A stretch of 50,113 nt of DNA from Ardenticatenaceae bacterium (GCA_011525915.1 WYBM01000031.1:1-50113), one strand, 5' to 3'. Shown: positions 1 to 8,778, counted from the first letter of the stretch. Numbers and translations: made by a program. Notes: a model not told the origin generated them from the sequence alone.

Positions 1-256
1 AAACACGTCGAATGGGCCCAAAAGGAGGGTGTTTCCCCGGATTTGCCGGCAAATTTATGAGATTGAGGGTTGCTCGGTGACGATGTTTTTCTTCCCAAAT
101 GTGTAACCTTTCATGAGGCCAGGTCCAGTTTCAGTGCTGGCTTACCTCTGGAAATCGTCTACTGAAAACGGATGCCGGACTTCTGGTTACTGGTACCAGG
201 CGGCATCCTGCCAACCATAAAAACCAACGTCCCATTTTCGGCGGGAAGATTGGCTT
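1..256. other. Gene-free left edge with one interspersed repeat
   Basis: No convincing coding region is seen here. Positions about 124-200 hold a copy of the interspersed repeat family also found near 33.3, 37.3, 40.1 and 41.1 kb. Its core is an imperfect palindrome built from CAGTTTTCAGT and ACTGAAAACGG around the segment CTTACCTCTGGAAAT. The rest shows no clear terminator or promoter. The minus-strand dehydrogenase gene ends at 257, so any downstream operon partner lies outside the window. Confidence 0.6.
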
Positions 257-1294
257 TTAATAATCAAACACAACTTGTACGGCCGTCTCAGCTGCTTCAT
301 CTAATAACCGGTACGCTTCGGCCGCTGCCGCCAGTGGAAAACGGTGTGTAATAAACTGCGCCGGATTGTGCCGGGCCAACTGCACCCAGGCAGTTTGCAG
401 CCGACGGGCTTTGGTAAAACGGCCGTGCCACCGCGGATGCAAATGGCTGACCTGGCTGCTGAGCAGCTGCAAGTGCTGGCGGTGAAAAACACCTCCCAGA
501 TTTAAATCAGCCCGCTTCTGGCCATACCAGGAACCGACGATAATACGCCCGGCAAACCCGGCCGCAGCGATGGCCATGTCCAGCGCCGCCGGGTTGCCAG
601 AAAGTTCATAGACCAGATCAGCGCCGGGGTACGGCCGTGGCCCTGATAGCGCCGCACGTACCTGTGCCAGCACGTCAGGTGTGGCCGGGTCAAAGACGGC
701 CGTAGCGCCCACCCGCCCAGACCATTGACGGCGCAGCGGGTAGCTGTCTAGGGTTACCAGTGCGGCCAATGGAAACGGCGCCAGCAGTGCCGCCGTTAGC
801 AGCCCCACAATGCCCTGCCCCCACACCACCACCTGTTCACCAATGACGGGGCGACCATCCATGACAAACGAAACCGCCGTTTCCATAGTTGGCAGAAACA
901 CGGCCGTTTCCGGCGACATCCCCTCCGGCAGGGGCAGCAAATGTTCCGGCCTGGCTGTGAAGTGGCTCTCATGCGGGTGGAAGGCAAAAACCCAGCGGCC
1001 ATGCCAGGCGGTGTCCACGGCCGATCCGGCCGCAACCACCTGCCCTACACAGGCATACCCATACTTCAGCGGATAACAAAACGCACCGGTCAGCGCCGGG
1101 ATCGTCTCGTCAACGGGTAAATCAGGTGGCCATTCACCGCGGTACAACAACATCTCTGTACCGGGGCTGATAGCGGAGACGGCCGTTTGCACCAACACCT
1201 CGTCTGCCCCTACGACTGGCACTTTCTCCTGGCGCAGCGCCACCTGTCGCTGGCCTTCAAACCACACGGCCGTTCGTTTCACCTCTTTTCCCAT
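257..1294 (-). CDS. Medium-chain dehydrogenase/reductase (zinc-type alcohol dehydrogenase family)
   Basis: A 345-residue MDR-fold oxidoreductase with a GroES-like N-terminal domain (about residues 10-140) and a Rossmann domain. The cofactor loop is seen as VVWGQGIVGLL near residue 160. The usual catalytic-zinc cysteine after the first strands is replaced by an SPGTEM motif, as in MDR members that do not bind catalytic zinc in the classical way, so the substrate cannot be told. The start codon overlaps the stop codon of the upstream ribA-ribD fusion by one base (TGATG), which implies translational coupling and a shared pathway. A role in modifying a product of the GTP cyclohydrolase/reductase is an inference. 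The gene contains seven ACGGCCGT octamers. Confidence 0.8.
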   Translation of the reverse strand: MGKEVKRTAVWFEGQRQVALRQEKVPVVGADEVLVQTAVSAISPGTEMLLYRGEWPPDLPVDETIPALTGAFCYPLKYGYACVGQVVAAGSAVDTAWHGRWVFAFHPHESHFTARPEHLLPLPEGMSPETAVFLPTMETAVSFVMDGRPVIGEQVVVWGQGIVGLLTAALLAPFPLAALVTLDSYPLRRQWSGRVGATAVFDPATPDVLAQVRAALSGPRPYPGADLVYELSGNPAALDMAIAAAGFAGRIIVGSWYGQKRADLNLGGVFHRQHLQLLSSQVSHLHPRWHGRFTKARRLQTAWVQLARHNPAQFITHRFPLAAAAEAYRLLDEAAETAVQVVFDY

Positions 1295-2610
1295 CAGCCC
1301 TGTAACCGCATGTCGCCCACCACATCGCCGACAACGACCATATCTTCCCCTACACGCTGGTATTGCAGGTTCAGCAGGCGGGGAAAGTCATGCCCATTCA
1401 GGCGGCCAATGGCCGGCAGCCCGGCCAGCACCAGGGGGGCAATGGTGATCACCAGGCGGTCTACCAGCTGGTCAGCCAGAAAGCTGGTAATCATATGGGC
1501 ACCCCCTTCCACCATAAGGCTGCGAATACCCATATGATGCAGCCAGGCCAGCACGGCCGTCAGTGACACACGGCCGTCTGGCGCCGCGGGCAGTCGCCAG
1601 ACCTTTGCCCCGGCAGCTTCCAGAGCCTGCTGCCGCGTGCGGTCAGCCGCAGGTGTTGTCAAAATCCAGGGAGGGCGAGGGTGCGCCATAAGCCTGGCTG
1701 TTGCCGGAAACCGCAGGCGGCTGTCCAGAACAACGGGCTGCGGCTGTGTGCCCGTCACCAGGCGTACGGTCAGGCGAGGGTCATCGGCCAGCACGGTACC
1801 AATGCCCAAGAGGATGGCGTCATGGCTGGCACGCAGTTGGTGGGTCATCTTCATAGATTCCGGCCCACTGATGGTCGTGGGCTGGCCGCGCCGTATGGTA
1901 ATGGAACCATCCAGGCTTTGGGCATAGCTCAGGGTCACGGCCGGACGCTCCGTTGGCGCACGGCCGTGACCATTCACCGGCTGAACCTGGTCTAACGTCA
2001 GCAAATGGCGCATCTTTTCGGCTTTAGCCTGCAAATAGGCGGCATTTTCCGGGTTTACGTCTGTTATCAGGGGGACACGGGCGGTGACGGCCAGCCCGGC
2101 AGCCCGAACATGGGCAATCTTATCCGGGTTGTTTGTCAGCAGGCGCAGCGAGTGTACCCTCAGTTCTTGCAAAATAAGGGCGGCGACGGTGTAGTCACGG
2201 CCGTCGGCCTGGTGCCCCAGCATCAGGTTTGCATCTACGGTGTCATAACCCGCATCTTGCAGATTATAAGCGCGCAGCTTATCTAACAGGCCAATACCAC
2301 GCCCTTCTTGCCGTAAATAGACGATCACGCCTGCCCCCTCGGCGGCGACCAGCGCCATGGCCCGCTGCAGTTGTGGACCACAGTCACAGCGCAGTGACCC
2401 CAGCACATCACCGGTAAAACATTCTGAATGGATGCGTACTAAAACGTCAGCCCGACCGTCTACATCACCCATCACCAGAGCCAGATGCTCTTTATCATCC
2501 AGATTGTTGCGGTAGTAACATAACTGAAACTCGCCTACGTCTGTAGGGATACGCCCGCAAGCCATTCTTTCTACAATTCCTTGACTCATGGTTGACCTCT
2601 GTCTTTTCAT
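1294..2610 (-). CDS. ribA: GTP cyclohydrolase II fused to a RibD C-terminal reductase domain
   Basis: A 438-residue fusion. Residues about 10-208 are RibA, which opens GTP to 2,5-diamino-6-ribosylamino-pyrimidinone phosphate. The zinc cysteines are seen at 63, 74 and 76 (SECFTGD and LRCDCG), followed by RQEGRGIGL near 99-107 and LQDAGYDTVDAN near 116-127. Residues about 222-432 match the RibD/DHFR-like NADPH reductase fold (SYAQSLDGSI, then MVEGGAHMITSFL). No RibD deaminase domain and no RibB domain is present, so this is neither the usual RibBA nor RibDG. The start at 2610 is preceded by AGGAG five bases upstream; an ATG at 2589 is an alternative. It is the first gene of a two-gene operon. 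Confidence 0.88.
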   Translation of the reverse strand: MKRQRSTMSQGIVERMACGRIPTDVGEFQLCYYRNNLDDKEHLALVMGDVDGRADVLVRIHSECFTGDVLGSLRCDCGPQLQRAMALVAAEGAGVIVYLRQEGRGIGLLDKLRAYNLQDAGYDTVDANLMLGHQADGRDYTVAALILQELRVHSLRLLTNNPDKIAHVRAAGLAVTARVPLITDVNPENAAYLQAKAEKMRHLLTLDQVQPVNGHGRAPTERPAVTLSYAQSLDGSITIRRGQPTTISGPESMKMTHQLRASHDAILLGIGTVLADDPRLTVRLVTGTQPQPVVLDSRLRFPATARLMAHPRPPWILTTPAADRTRQQALEAAGAKVWRLPAAPDGRVSLTAVLAWLHHMGIRSLMVEGGAHMITSFLADQLVDRLVITIAPLVLAGLPAIGRLNGHDFPRLLNLQYQRVGEDMVVVGDVVGDMRLQG

Positions 2611-2684
2611 TCGTACTCCTGATTATAGCCAGAAAGACGGGGCTTTTTATATGGATACGGGCAAAAACAGCCGGCAGATTTTGC

Positions 2685-3323
2685 CTATAACCTGGCAGAT
2701 GGGCACAGATCGTTTAAGTTACAATGAGAACAATCTGGACGCCGGGCCTTACACAACTGACGGCCGTGGAAGATCAACAGGTGTGAAATATCAATCCAGG
2801 CTGACTTGGGAACAATGTCCATTAACGCTCGTTCCACCTTCACCGGGTCTTCATGGGTCGTCAGCCCCAATCTGTAGGCAATGCGCTTCACGTGGGTATC
2901 TACTGTAATCCCTTCGGCACGGCCGTAAATTTCTCCTAATACGACGTTTGCCGTCTTGCGGGCCACGCCTTTTAGCCTGAGCAGCTTATCCATCTCATCC
3001 GGCACTTCACCGCCATACTCATGAACAATAACGTGCGCCGATTCCTGGATAAATTTTGCCTTTTGCCGGTAAAAACCTGCAGGGCGTATGGCTTCTTCCA
3101 GCGCGGCCCGGTCCGCCGTAGCCAGGGCGACGGCATCGGGGTACCTGGCGAACAAACCAGGGGTCACCTCGTTCACCCGCTCATCCGTACACTGCGCCGA
3201 AAGGATGGTGGCGACCAATAATTGTATCGGTGTCTGGTAATGTAATGCACAGTGTGCATCCGGGTACATCTGGTGCAAACGGCTGATAATGGTTTGTACA
3301 TTGGCTGCATTCACATCCAGCAT
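2685..3323 (-). CDS. nth: Endonuclease III (DNA glycosylase/AP lyase)
   Basis: A 212-residue base-excision repair enzyme that removes oxidised pyrimidines and nicks AP sites. The helix-hairpin-helix is seen as LLRLKGVARKTANVVLG with catalytic Lys123, and the catalytic Asp142 lies in VDTHVKR. A C-terminal 4Fe-4S cluster is formed by Cys191, 198, 201 and 207 (spacing 6-2-5), as in the standard family. Length is typical. The ATG at 3323 sits only one or two bases from an AAGGAGG ribosome site; a GTG three codons later (3314) has better spacing and may be the real start. It reads in the same direction as the ribA fusion, with 74 bases between them. Confidence 0.95.
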   Translation of the reverse strand: MLDVNAANVQTIISRLHQMYPDAHCALHYQTPIQLLVATILSAQCTDERVNEVTPGLFARYPDAVALATADRAALEEAIRPAGFYRQKAKFIQESAHVIVHEYGGEVPDEMDKLLRLKGVARKTANVVLGEIYGRAEGITVDTHVKRIAYRLGLTTHEDPVKVERALMDIVPKSAWIDISHLLIFHGRQLCKARRPDCSHCNLNDLCPSARL

Positions 3324-3506
3324 CCCTCCTTTTTCCTAAGCTTTTGCGCTTTTGCCTAGTATCGCCAATCGCCCACAAATGGCAAGCACGTGTATAATGG
3401 GGAGCGTGGTTAGATTTTCACAATCCTTTCTATTTCCCATTCCTGGCATAACGACTGCCGGTAGGCAGTGTACCAATCCCATGACAACTGTTGGAGGAAT
3501 GATGGC
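3324..3506 (+). promoter_or_regulatory. Divergent intergenic region with a possible promoter
   Basis: Between nth (minus) and the debranching enzyme (plus). A perfect TATAAT hexamer is at 3393-3398 on the plus strand, with no clear -35 element. A GGAGGA ribosome site at 3493-3498 lies eight bases before the GTG at 3507, which decides the start of the next gene. Confidence 0.45.
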
Positions 3507-5507
3507 GTGGATTTAAATTTTGGCAGGGAAGTATGTGGTCATCTGGCCGTGGCCCGCTCTCGTGAATGGTTGGTTACCAATGGCATTGGTGGGTATGCGT
3601 CGGGCACCATCGCCGGGTTGTTGACACGGCGGTATCATGGTCTATTGCTAGCGGCCCTAAAGCCCCCATTGGGGCGGACGTTGCTGCTGGCCAAAGTGGA
3701 TGAAACGGCCGAATACGATGGTATCTACCCAGAAAGTGGCCACTTCTATCCGCTCTTTGTCAATCATTGGGCCAATGATACCATAGAGCCTAATGGGCAT
3801 CACCACCTAAACCGGTTTCACCTGGAAGGGACAACCCCGGTCTGGACGTACAGCATGGCCAACGCGCTGCTGGAAAAACGTGTCTGGATGGAGCCTGGCG
3901 CCAACACCACCTACATTCAATATCGGTTGGTACGGGCTACCGGGCCACTAAACCTGCAAGCCAAAGCGTTCGCCAATTACCGTGATTATCACAACACCAC
4001 ACTGGCCGATGATCTAACGCCGGACATTGTGGCCGTCGACCACGGCCTGTGCTTAAAAATGAAGGAGTCGGCCGTGCCTTTTTACCTGCTCAGCGACAAA
4101 GCTGCTCTGGAACCGCGCCATGACTGGTACGAAGATTTTTACCTTTCTATTGAGGAGTATCGTGGGCAGAACGATATTGCCGAAGACCATCTGTATGCGG
4201 CGGCGATCCACGTCTTGTTAAGACCGGGCGAATCGTTCACCCTGGTTGCTAGCACAGAACCAGCCCCAGACCTGGATGGCGCCGCGGCGTTGGCCCGGCG
4301 GCAGGCCTATGAGGCAGCATTATTAGACAAGGGCCAACGGCCGTTTAGCACCCCTCTGCCTCCGCCCATCCAGCAGTTGGTGCTGGCGGCAGATCAGTTT
4401 TTGGTAAAACGGCCTACTTCTTCAGACGCCCACGGCCGTTCTGTCATTGCCGGGTACCATTGGTTTAGTGATTGGGGCCGCGATACGATGATTGCCCTGC
4501 CTGGCCTGACGTTAACCACTGGCCGGCCGGAAATTGCGGCCAGCATCTTGCGTACCTATGCCCAATTTGTAGACATGGGCATGATTCCCAACCGCTTCCC
4601 TGACCAGGGTGAACGCCCCGAATATAATACCGCCGATGCTACCCTCTGGTATTTTCAAGCCATTCGTGCCTACCATGCGGCCACCGGCGATATTACCCTG
4701 CTGCGTGACTTATTTCCCGTGCTGCAAGATATTATTAAATGGCACAAGCGGGGCACCCGTTACCGTATTTATATGGATGAAAAGGACGGCCTACTTTTTG
4801 CCGGTGAAGAAGGGGTACAACTTACCTGGATGGATGCCAAAGTAGATGATTGGGTGGTTACACCACGTGCAGGCAAGCCGGTGGAAATCAACGCGCTCTG
4901 GTACAATGCCTTACGTACGATGAGCGAATTTGCCCATCTGTTGGCGGAAGATGCCACCGAGTATGATACATTAGCTGAGCAGACGGCCGTAGGCTTCCGC
5001 CGCTTCTGGTATACGCAAATGGGATACTGCTATGACTTGTTAGACGGCCCAGACGGCAATGATGGCAGCCTGCGCCCCAACCAACTGTTGACTGTCTCGC
5101 TGCCACACAGCCTGCTCAGCCCGGAACAACAACGCTCCATTGTAGACGCCTGTGCCCGCCACCTGCTGACATCACACGGCCTGCGCAGCCTCTCCCCGGA
5201 TGATGACAAATACATCGGTCATTACGGCGGTGATCGTACCAAGCGGGATGGTGCCTACCACCAAGGCACCGTCTGGGGCTGGCTGATGGGACCATTTGTA
5301 AGTGCACATCTGCGTGTTTATGGTGACCCGGTGGCTGCCCGTACATACCTGTACCCTATGCTCCACCTGCTGGCTGACCACGGCGTAGGTAGTATCAGCG
5401 AGATTTTTGATGGGGACCCTCCTTTTACCCCGCGCGGCTGCATTGCCCAGGCGTGGAGTGTGGCCGAATTATTGCGGGCCTGGCACGAGACAGAATTAAA
5501 CAGTTAG
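3507..5507 (+). CDS. Glycogen debranching enzyme (amylo-alpha-1,6-glucosidase type, GH133-like)
   Basis: About 666 residues. The N-terminal part (SREWLVTNGIGGYASG, then TRRYHGLLLAAL) is typical of the GDE N-terminal domain, and the C-terminal alpha/alpha barrel carries WFSDWGRDTMIALPGL and, near the end, FDGDPPFTPRGCIAQAWSVAELLRAW. The enzyme hydrolyses alpha-1,6 branch glucose in glycogen in the cytoplasm. An upstream GTG at 3468 is in frame, but the GTG at 3507 follows a strong GGAGGA and begins like family members (VDLNFGREVCG), so it is preferred. The stop codon TAG lies inside the left terminus (TTAGGTAA) of an interspersed repeat, so the repeat may define the end of the protein. Confidence 0.9.
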   Translation: MDLNFGREVCGHLAVARSREWLVTNGIGGYASGTIAGLLTRRYHGLLLAALKPPLGRTLLLAKVDETAEYDGIYPESGHFYPLFVNHWANDTIEPNGHHHLNRFHLEGTTPVWTYSMANALLEKRVWMEPGANTTYIQYRLVRATGPLNLQAKAFANYRDYHNTTLADDLTPDIVAVDHGLCLKMKESAVPFYLLSDKAALEPRHDWYEDFYLSIEEYRGQNDIAEDHLYAAAIHVLLRPGESFTLVASTEPAPDLDGAAALARRQAYEAALLDKGQRPFSTPLPPPIQQLVLAADQFLVKRPTSSDAHGRSVIAGYHWFSDWGRDTMIALPGLTLTTGRPEIAASILRTYAQFVDMGMIPNRFPDQGERPEYNTADATLWYFQAIRAYHAATGDITLLRDLFPVLQDIIKWHKRGTRYRIYMDEKDGLLFAGEEGVQLTWMDAKVDDWVVTPRAGKPVEINALWYNALRTMSEFAHLLAEDATEYDTLAEQTAVGFRRFWYTQMGYCYDLLDGPDGNDGSLRPNQLLTVSLPHSLLSPEQQRSIVDACARHLLTSHGLRSLSPDDDKYIGHYGGDRTKRDGAYHQGTVWGWLMGPFVSAHLRVYGDPVAARTYLYPMLHLLADHGVGSISEIFDGDPPFTPRGCIAQAWSVAELLRAWHETELNS

Positions 5508-5620
5508 GTAAACCACACAAAGCCTTCGCACATCCAGCGCAGCAGCTTTGTGCGGTTTACGCAAGCAATTGACTGTGTTTCGTTCGCCTTTTGTTTAAAG
5601 ATTTGTTGCCAATTACCTAG
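5504..5620. repeat. Short palindromic interspersed repeat, TTAGGTAA family, copy 1
   Basis: The segment begins TTAGGTAA and ends TTACCTAG, an inverted terminal pair. Inside, AAACCACACAAAGC (from 5510) pairs with GCTTTGTGCGGTTT (near 5545-5560) to form a hairpin. The right half, GTTTCG..CGCCT..TTGTTT..TTGCC.ATTACCTAG, matches 40009-40052 in spacing and sequence, and more loosely 45795-45837. The first bases supply the stop codon of the debranching enzyme. The hairpin could also act in transcription termination, but no T run follows. Confidence 0.65.
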
Positions 5621-5674
5621 CGCTTGGTGATTGATCAGGAAAATGTAATCGCCAACTTTTTAGTGAGAGAATCT

Positions 5675-6469
5675 ATGTCTGAAACCAAACCAAAATTTGG
5701 CCCGGAACATTACCCGGCTGGAACCATTATCATCCGTGAGGGTGATGAGCCAGATAAATTCTACATTATCACGCGTGGGATAGTAAAAGTGCTGCATCAA
5801 CCGCCGGATGGTCTGGAAGAAGTGATTGATGAGCTGGGCCCCGGTGATTATTTCGGTGAAGTGGGCATGGTTCGCCGCAGCCGGCGCATGGCTTCCGTGC
5901 GCGCCCATACAGACGTAGACGTCATGGCTATGGATTACCAAACCTTTACAAACTGGATGACCAGCGCGCCAGAAGTGGCGGAAGAGATTGATGCCGTGAT
6001 CGAAGAACGCCTGCTGAACGCCAGCGAAATGCCAGAACCGCTGACTGAAGACAAAGCGTCGCTGACGGCCAAATCTCTGGCAAAAGGGAAAACAGAAGAG
6101 ACGGCCGAAGAAACGGCCGTTCACCATCATAAAGGCGATGTCATCATCCGCCAGGGGGACCCCGCCGACATGTTTTACGTCATCATTGAGGGTTTTGTCA
6201 CCATCAGTTACAACCGGTCCGATGGGACTCAACAAACCGTCGGTCACCTCACCAGCGGTGACTACTTTGGCGAGATTGGCCTGCTAGATGGCAGCCCCCG
6301 TATTGCCACAGTCACGGCCCTCACTGACGTTAAGCTCCTCAGCTTTGACCGGGACACCTTCAAAAACTGGATGCATAAATCCCCCGGCAGCCAGGATGAC
6401 CTGCGGCGCGAAGCCACCCGCCGCCGCAAAGACACAGGCATGTTATCCACCCCCCCCAAAGAAGGGTAA
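5675..6469 (+). CDS. Protein with two cyclic nucleotide-binding domains
   Basis: About 264 residues with two tandem cNMP-binding (CRP-like beta-roll) domains and no DNA-binding domain. Domain 1 (about residues 8-100) has GDYFGEVGMVRRSRRMASV. Domain 2 (about 150-245) has GDYFGEIGLLDGSPRIATV, a near-perfect phosphate-binding cassette with the key Glu, Arg and Thr. The first cassette is degenerate, so ligand affinity may differ between the two. The chosen ATG at 5675 (MSETK) follows a weak GTGAGAGA; an in-frame TTG at 5624 would add 17 residues unlike the family. A purine-rich basic tail (RREATRRRKD) ends the protein. A regulatory-subunit role like that of eukaryotic PKA R subunits is possible but unproven. 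Confidence 0.85.
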   Translation: MSETKPKFGPEHYPAGTIIIREGDEPDKFYIITRGIVKVLHQPPDGLEEVIDELGPGDYFGEVGMVRRSRRMASVRAHTDVDVMAMDYQTFTNWMTSAPEVAEEIDAVIEERLLNASEMPEPLTEDKASLTAKSLAKGKTEETAEETAVHHHKGDVIIRQGDPADMFYVIIEGFVTISYNRSDGTQQTVGHLTSGDYFGEIGLLDGSPRIATVTALTDVKLLSFDRDTFKNWMHKSPGSQDDLRREATRRRKDTGMLSTPPKEG

Positions 6470-6531
6470 AACAAAGGCCATTCATGAGCTTCTTGCCCAC
6501 CCAAAAGGGCTTGTATAGGCAGCGCGTATAG

Positions 6532-6927
6532 ATGACCACCCCTTATCTTACGACCGATCAGATGCGTGAAGTAGACCGCATGATGATGGAAACATATGGG
6601 ATTGGCCTGATCCAGATGATGGAAAATGCCGGCCGCAACCTGGCGCACCTGGCCCGCACCCGCTTTCTAAATGGTGACCCACGTGAACGGGAGATCGTCA
6701 TCCTGGCCGGGCGCGGCGGTAATGGCGGCGGCGGCCTGGTTTGTGCCCGCCGCCTGCACAACTGGGGAGCGGCGGTCCGGGTGTTTCTCACCCACCCCGA
6801 TGATGACGTTGTGGGTGAGCTGTACCTGGCGGATATCAGCGTGCCGCCAGATTTATATGCCAGACCGGGCCTAAATCTGGAAGTTGGCCCTGTTTTTTCT
6901 CATGATGACATTATTCGTTTAAAGTGA
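6532..6927 (+). CDS. NAD(P)H-hydrate epimerase (YjeF N domain) with large internal deletion
   Basis: A 131-residue open frame. Residues 1-95 read like the start of NnrE/YjeF_N: MMENAGRNLAHLA, then AGRGGNGGGGLVCARRLHNWG. Residues about 97-131 read like its extreme C terminus: GELYLADISVPPDLY, then LEVGPVFSHDDIIRL. Intact homologues are about 220-240 residues, and the missing middle holds the DALIG and D-x-PSG segments that carry the catalytic Asp. The frame is kept across the junction near 6815-6822. The protein is therefore probably unable to epimerise NAD(P)HX, unless it has a new role. It sits 10 bases before panD in an apparent operon. It could equally be called a pseudogene. Confidence 0.7.
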   Translation: MTTPYLTTDQMREVDRMMMETYGIGLIQMMENAGRNLAHLARTRFLNGDPREREIVILAGRGGNGGGGLVCARRLHNWGAAVRVFLTHPDDDVVGELYLADISVPPDLYARPGLNLEVGPVFSHDDIIRLK

Positions 6928-6937
6928 GGCAGTTTTT

Positions 6938-7279
6938 ATGCGTTGGTTTTTGCGCTCAAAAATACATAAGGCTATTGTTACTGAAGCTGATGTCAGCTAT
7001 GTAGGCAGCATCACCATTGATGAGGCATTGCTGGAAAAAGTAGACCTACAGCCCGGTGAAAAAGTGTTGGTCGTCAGCAACACATCGGGAGCCCGTTTGC
7101 AAACCTACGTTATTGTAGGTGCCCGTGGCAGTGGGCAAATTTGCATGAACGGGGCCGCCGCTCATCTGATTCGGGCCGGCGAGGAAATTATTATCATGGG
7201 TTTTGAGTTAAGCGACAGCCCGATCACCCCCCAGATGATCCTGGTAGATGAAAGTAACCAGTTTGTACGGTATCTGTAA
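6938..7279 (+). CDS. panD: Aspartate 1-decarboxylase proenzyme
   Basis: A 113-residue pyruvoyl enzyme that makes beta-alanine for pantothenate and CoA. The self-cleavage site is seen as YVGSITID, with Gly23-Ser24, so that Ser24 becomes the pyruvoyl group. The conserved TSGARLQTYVI and NGAAAHL segments are present. Length is slightly below the usual 115-130 residues. It lies 10 bases after the shortened YjeF gene and 17 bases before rpiA, all in the same direction. Confidence 0.93.
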   Translation: MRWFLRSKIHKAIVTEADVSYVGSITIDEALLEKVDLQPGEKVLVVSNTSGARLQTYVIVGARGSGQICMNGAAAHLIRAGEEIIIMGFELSDSPITPQMILVDESNQFVRYL

Positions 7280-7296
7280 GGGCAGGAAGGTGACCA

Positions 7297-8007
7297 TTGC
7301 AAATTGCAACGCTAAAGCAGATGGCAGGTGAACGGGCGGTAAAACTTGCCGCAGCGCCCGGCTTAATCATTGGGTTGGGAACGGGCAGCACGGCCGTGCA
7401 TGCAGTACACAAAATCGGCCAACTATGGCAGGCCGGGGCGCTGCCTGGCATTGTGGGCATCCCCACCTCTGAAGCCACCGCGCGGGAAGCAGCGTCATGG
7501 GGCATTCCCCTGGGTACACTGGACGAGTTTCCAGTGGTTGACGTGACCATTGACGGCGCCGATGAAGTTGACCCACAGTTTAATCTGATCAAAGGTCTGG
7601 GCGGAGCGCTGCTGCGTGAGAAGATCGTGGCGGCGGCCTCCCGGCGCATGATCGTGGTCGCCGATGATCGTAAGCAGGTGGACCTTTTGGGTACCCGCGC
7701 GCCCGTACCGGTGGAGGTGGTGCCGTTTGCCGCCCGGCCATGTACCCTTTATTTACAATCGTTAGGGGCACGGGTAACCCGGCGGTTGACGGAGACAGAA
7801 CGGCCGTTTATCACCGATGAAAACAACATCATCCTTGACTGCTATTTTGATGGTATTCCGGACCCCACCGGGCTGGCACAAGCCATCCGCCAGCAGCCCG
7901 GCGTGGTAGAACACGGCCTTTTCCTGGGGCTGGCCACCGATGTGGTACTGGCGGCGCCAGACGGGGTAAAGGTACTTTCACGTAACACCCCCACAACCTC
8001 TGTGTAA
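7297..8007 (+). CDS. rpiA: Ribose-5-phosphate isomerase A
   Basis: A 236-residue enzyme of the pentose phosphate pathway that interconverts ribose 5-phosphate and ribulose 5-phosphate. GLGTGSTA (near 27-34), IDGADEVDP and KGLGGALLREK carry the phosphate-binding and catalytic residues. The start is a TTG at 7297, supported by AGGAAGGTG a few bases upstream and by the lack of a closer ATG. Probable last gene of the panD operon. Confidence 0.93.
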   Translation: MQIATLKQMAGERAVKLAAAPGLIIGLGTGSTAVHAVHKIGQLWQAGALPGIVGIPTSEATAREAASWGIPLGTLDEFPVVDVTIDGADEVDPQFNLIKGLGGALLREKIVAAASRRMIVVADDRKQVDLLGTRAPVPVEVVPFAARPCTLYLQSLGARVTRRLTETERPFITDENNIILDCYFDGIPDPTGLAQAIRQQPGVVEHGLFLGLATDVVLAAPDGVKVLSRNTPTTSV

Positions 8008-8097
8008 GAAACCCGTAAGTCCCGGCCCCCGTACTGTTGGCCAGCGGCGCTGATGATGCACAAGCGCCTGTTAGCAACCCATGACAAGGAGACGCCC

Positions 8098-8754
8098 ATG
8101 AAAAATCGTCAATGGCTCATTATCGGAGTAATTATCATGGCGCTGATAGCGCTGCCGGTGGTCTGGTACCTGGGGTCACCGCTGTTTATTGATAACCCGG
8201 TAGATGAAGCCTTTCCCTTTGAGGTGCCGGCAGCGGCGGCCATGGCCGCTATGTCTGAGGAACAGAAGATGGCGCTGGAGGCCGAATTTATGACGGTCGT
8301 GCCCGATGAAGCCGCCCTGGACGCACTCACAGAAGCAGACAGGATGGCCGTAGAGACAGAGGTTTTGGCGGCAGCGGCCGTGGTCATGAGCGACCATACC
8401 ATGGCCGACCCGATGCCTGATGCGGCGGCCGAGTGGACGGCCGTGGCCACTGGCGCTTTCGCTGGCGCCGACAGCCTACACCAGGGCGCGGGCACTGCCA
8501 CCATTTACCAGCAAGGCACGCAGCGCGTTTTACGCCTGGAAGCGTTTAGCGTCACCAATGGGCCAGACCTGCACGTGATTCTGGCCAAAGACCCCATGAC
8601 CGATGATTACCTTGACCTGGGGTCCCTCAAAGGCAATATCGGCAGCCAGAACTATGACATCCCCGCTGATGTGGACTTAAGCCAATACCAAAGCGTGGTG
8701 ATTTACTGCGTGCCCTTTCACGTGGTCTTTGCTACCGCCTCACTGGCTCCATAA
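8098..8754 (+). CDS. Membrane-anchored DM13 domain protein
   Basis: About 218 residues. One N-terminal membrane segment (about residues 7-27) is followed by an acidic Ala/Met-rich spacer and a C-terminal DM13 domain (about 112-216). DM13 is recognised by GAFAGADSLHQGAGTATIY, NGPDLHVIL, LGSLKGNIGSQNYDIP and VVIYCVPFHVVFATA. The Cys in YCVPF is the family's conserved, possibly redox-active residue. Exposed outside the membrane by inference. The ATG at 8098 follows AAGGAG six bases upstream; an in-frame ATG at 8053 lacks such a site. Confidence 0.85.
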   Translation: MKNRQWLIIGVIIMALIALPVVWYLGSPLFIDNPVDEAFPFEVPAAAAMAAMSEEQKMALEAEFMTVVPDEAALDALTEADRMAVETEVLAAAAVVMSDHTMADPMPDAAAEWTAVATGAFAGADSLHQGAGTATIYQQGTQRVLRLEAFSVTNGPDLHVILAKDPMTDDYLDLGSLKGNIGSQNYDIPADVDLSQYQSVVIYCVPFHVVFATASLAP

Positions 8755-8778
8755 TGGGTAAAACGTGCCTGTGCCCGG

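Noticed and set aside
2611..2684. FMN riboswitch near ribA
   Set aside because: Too little space and no RFN-type conserved words upstream of the ribA fusion.
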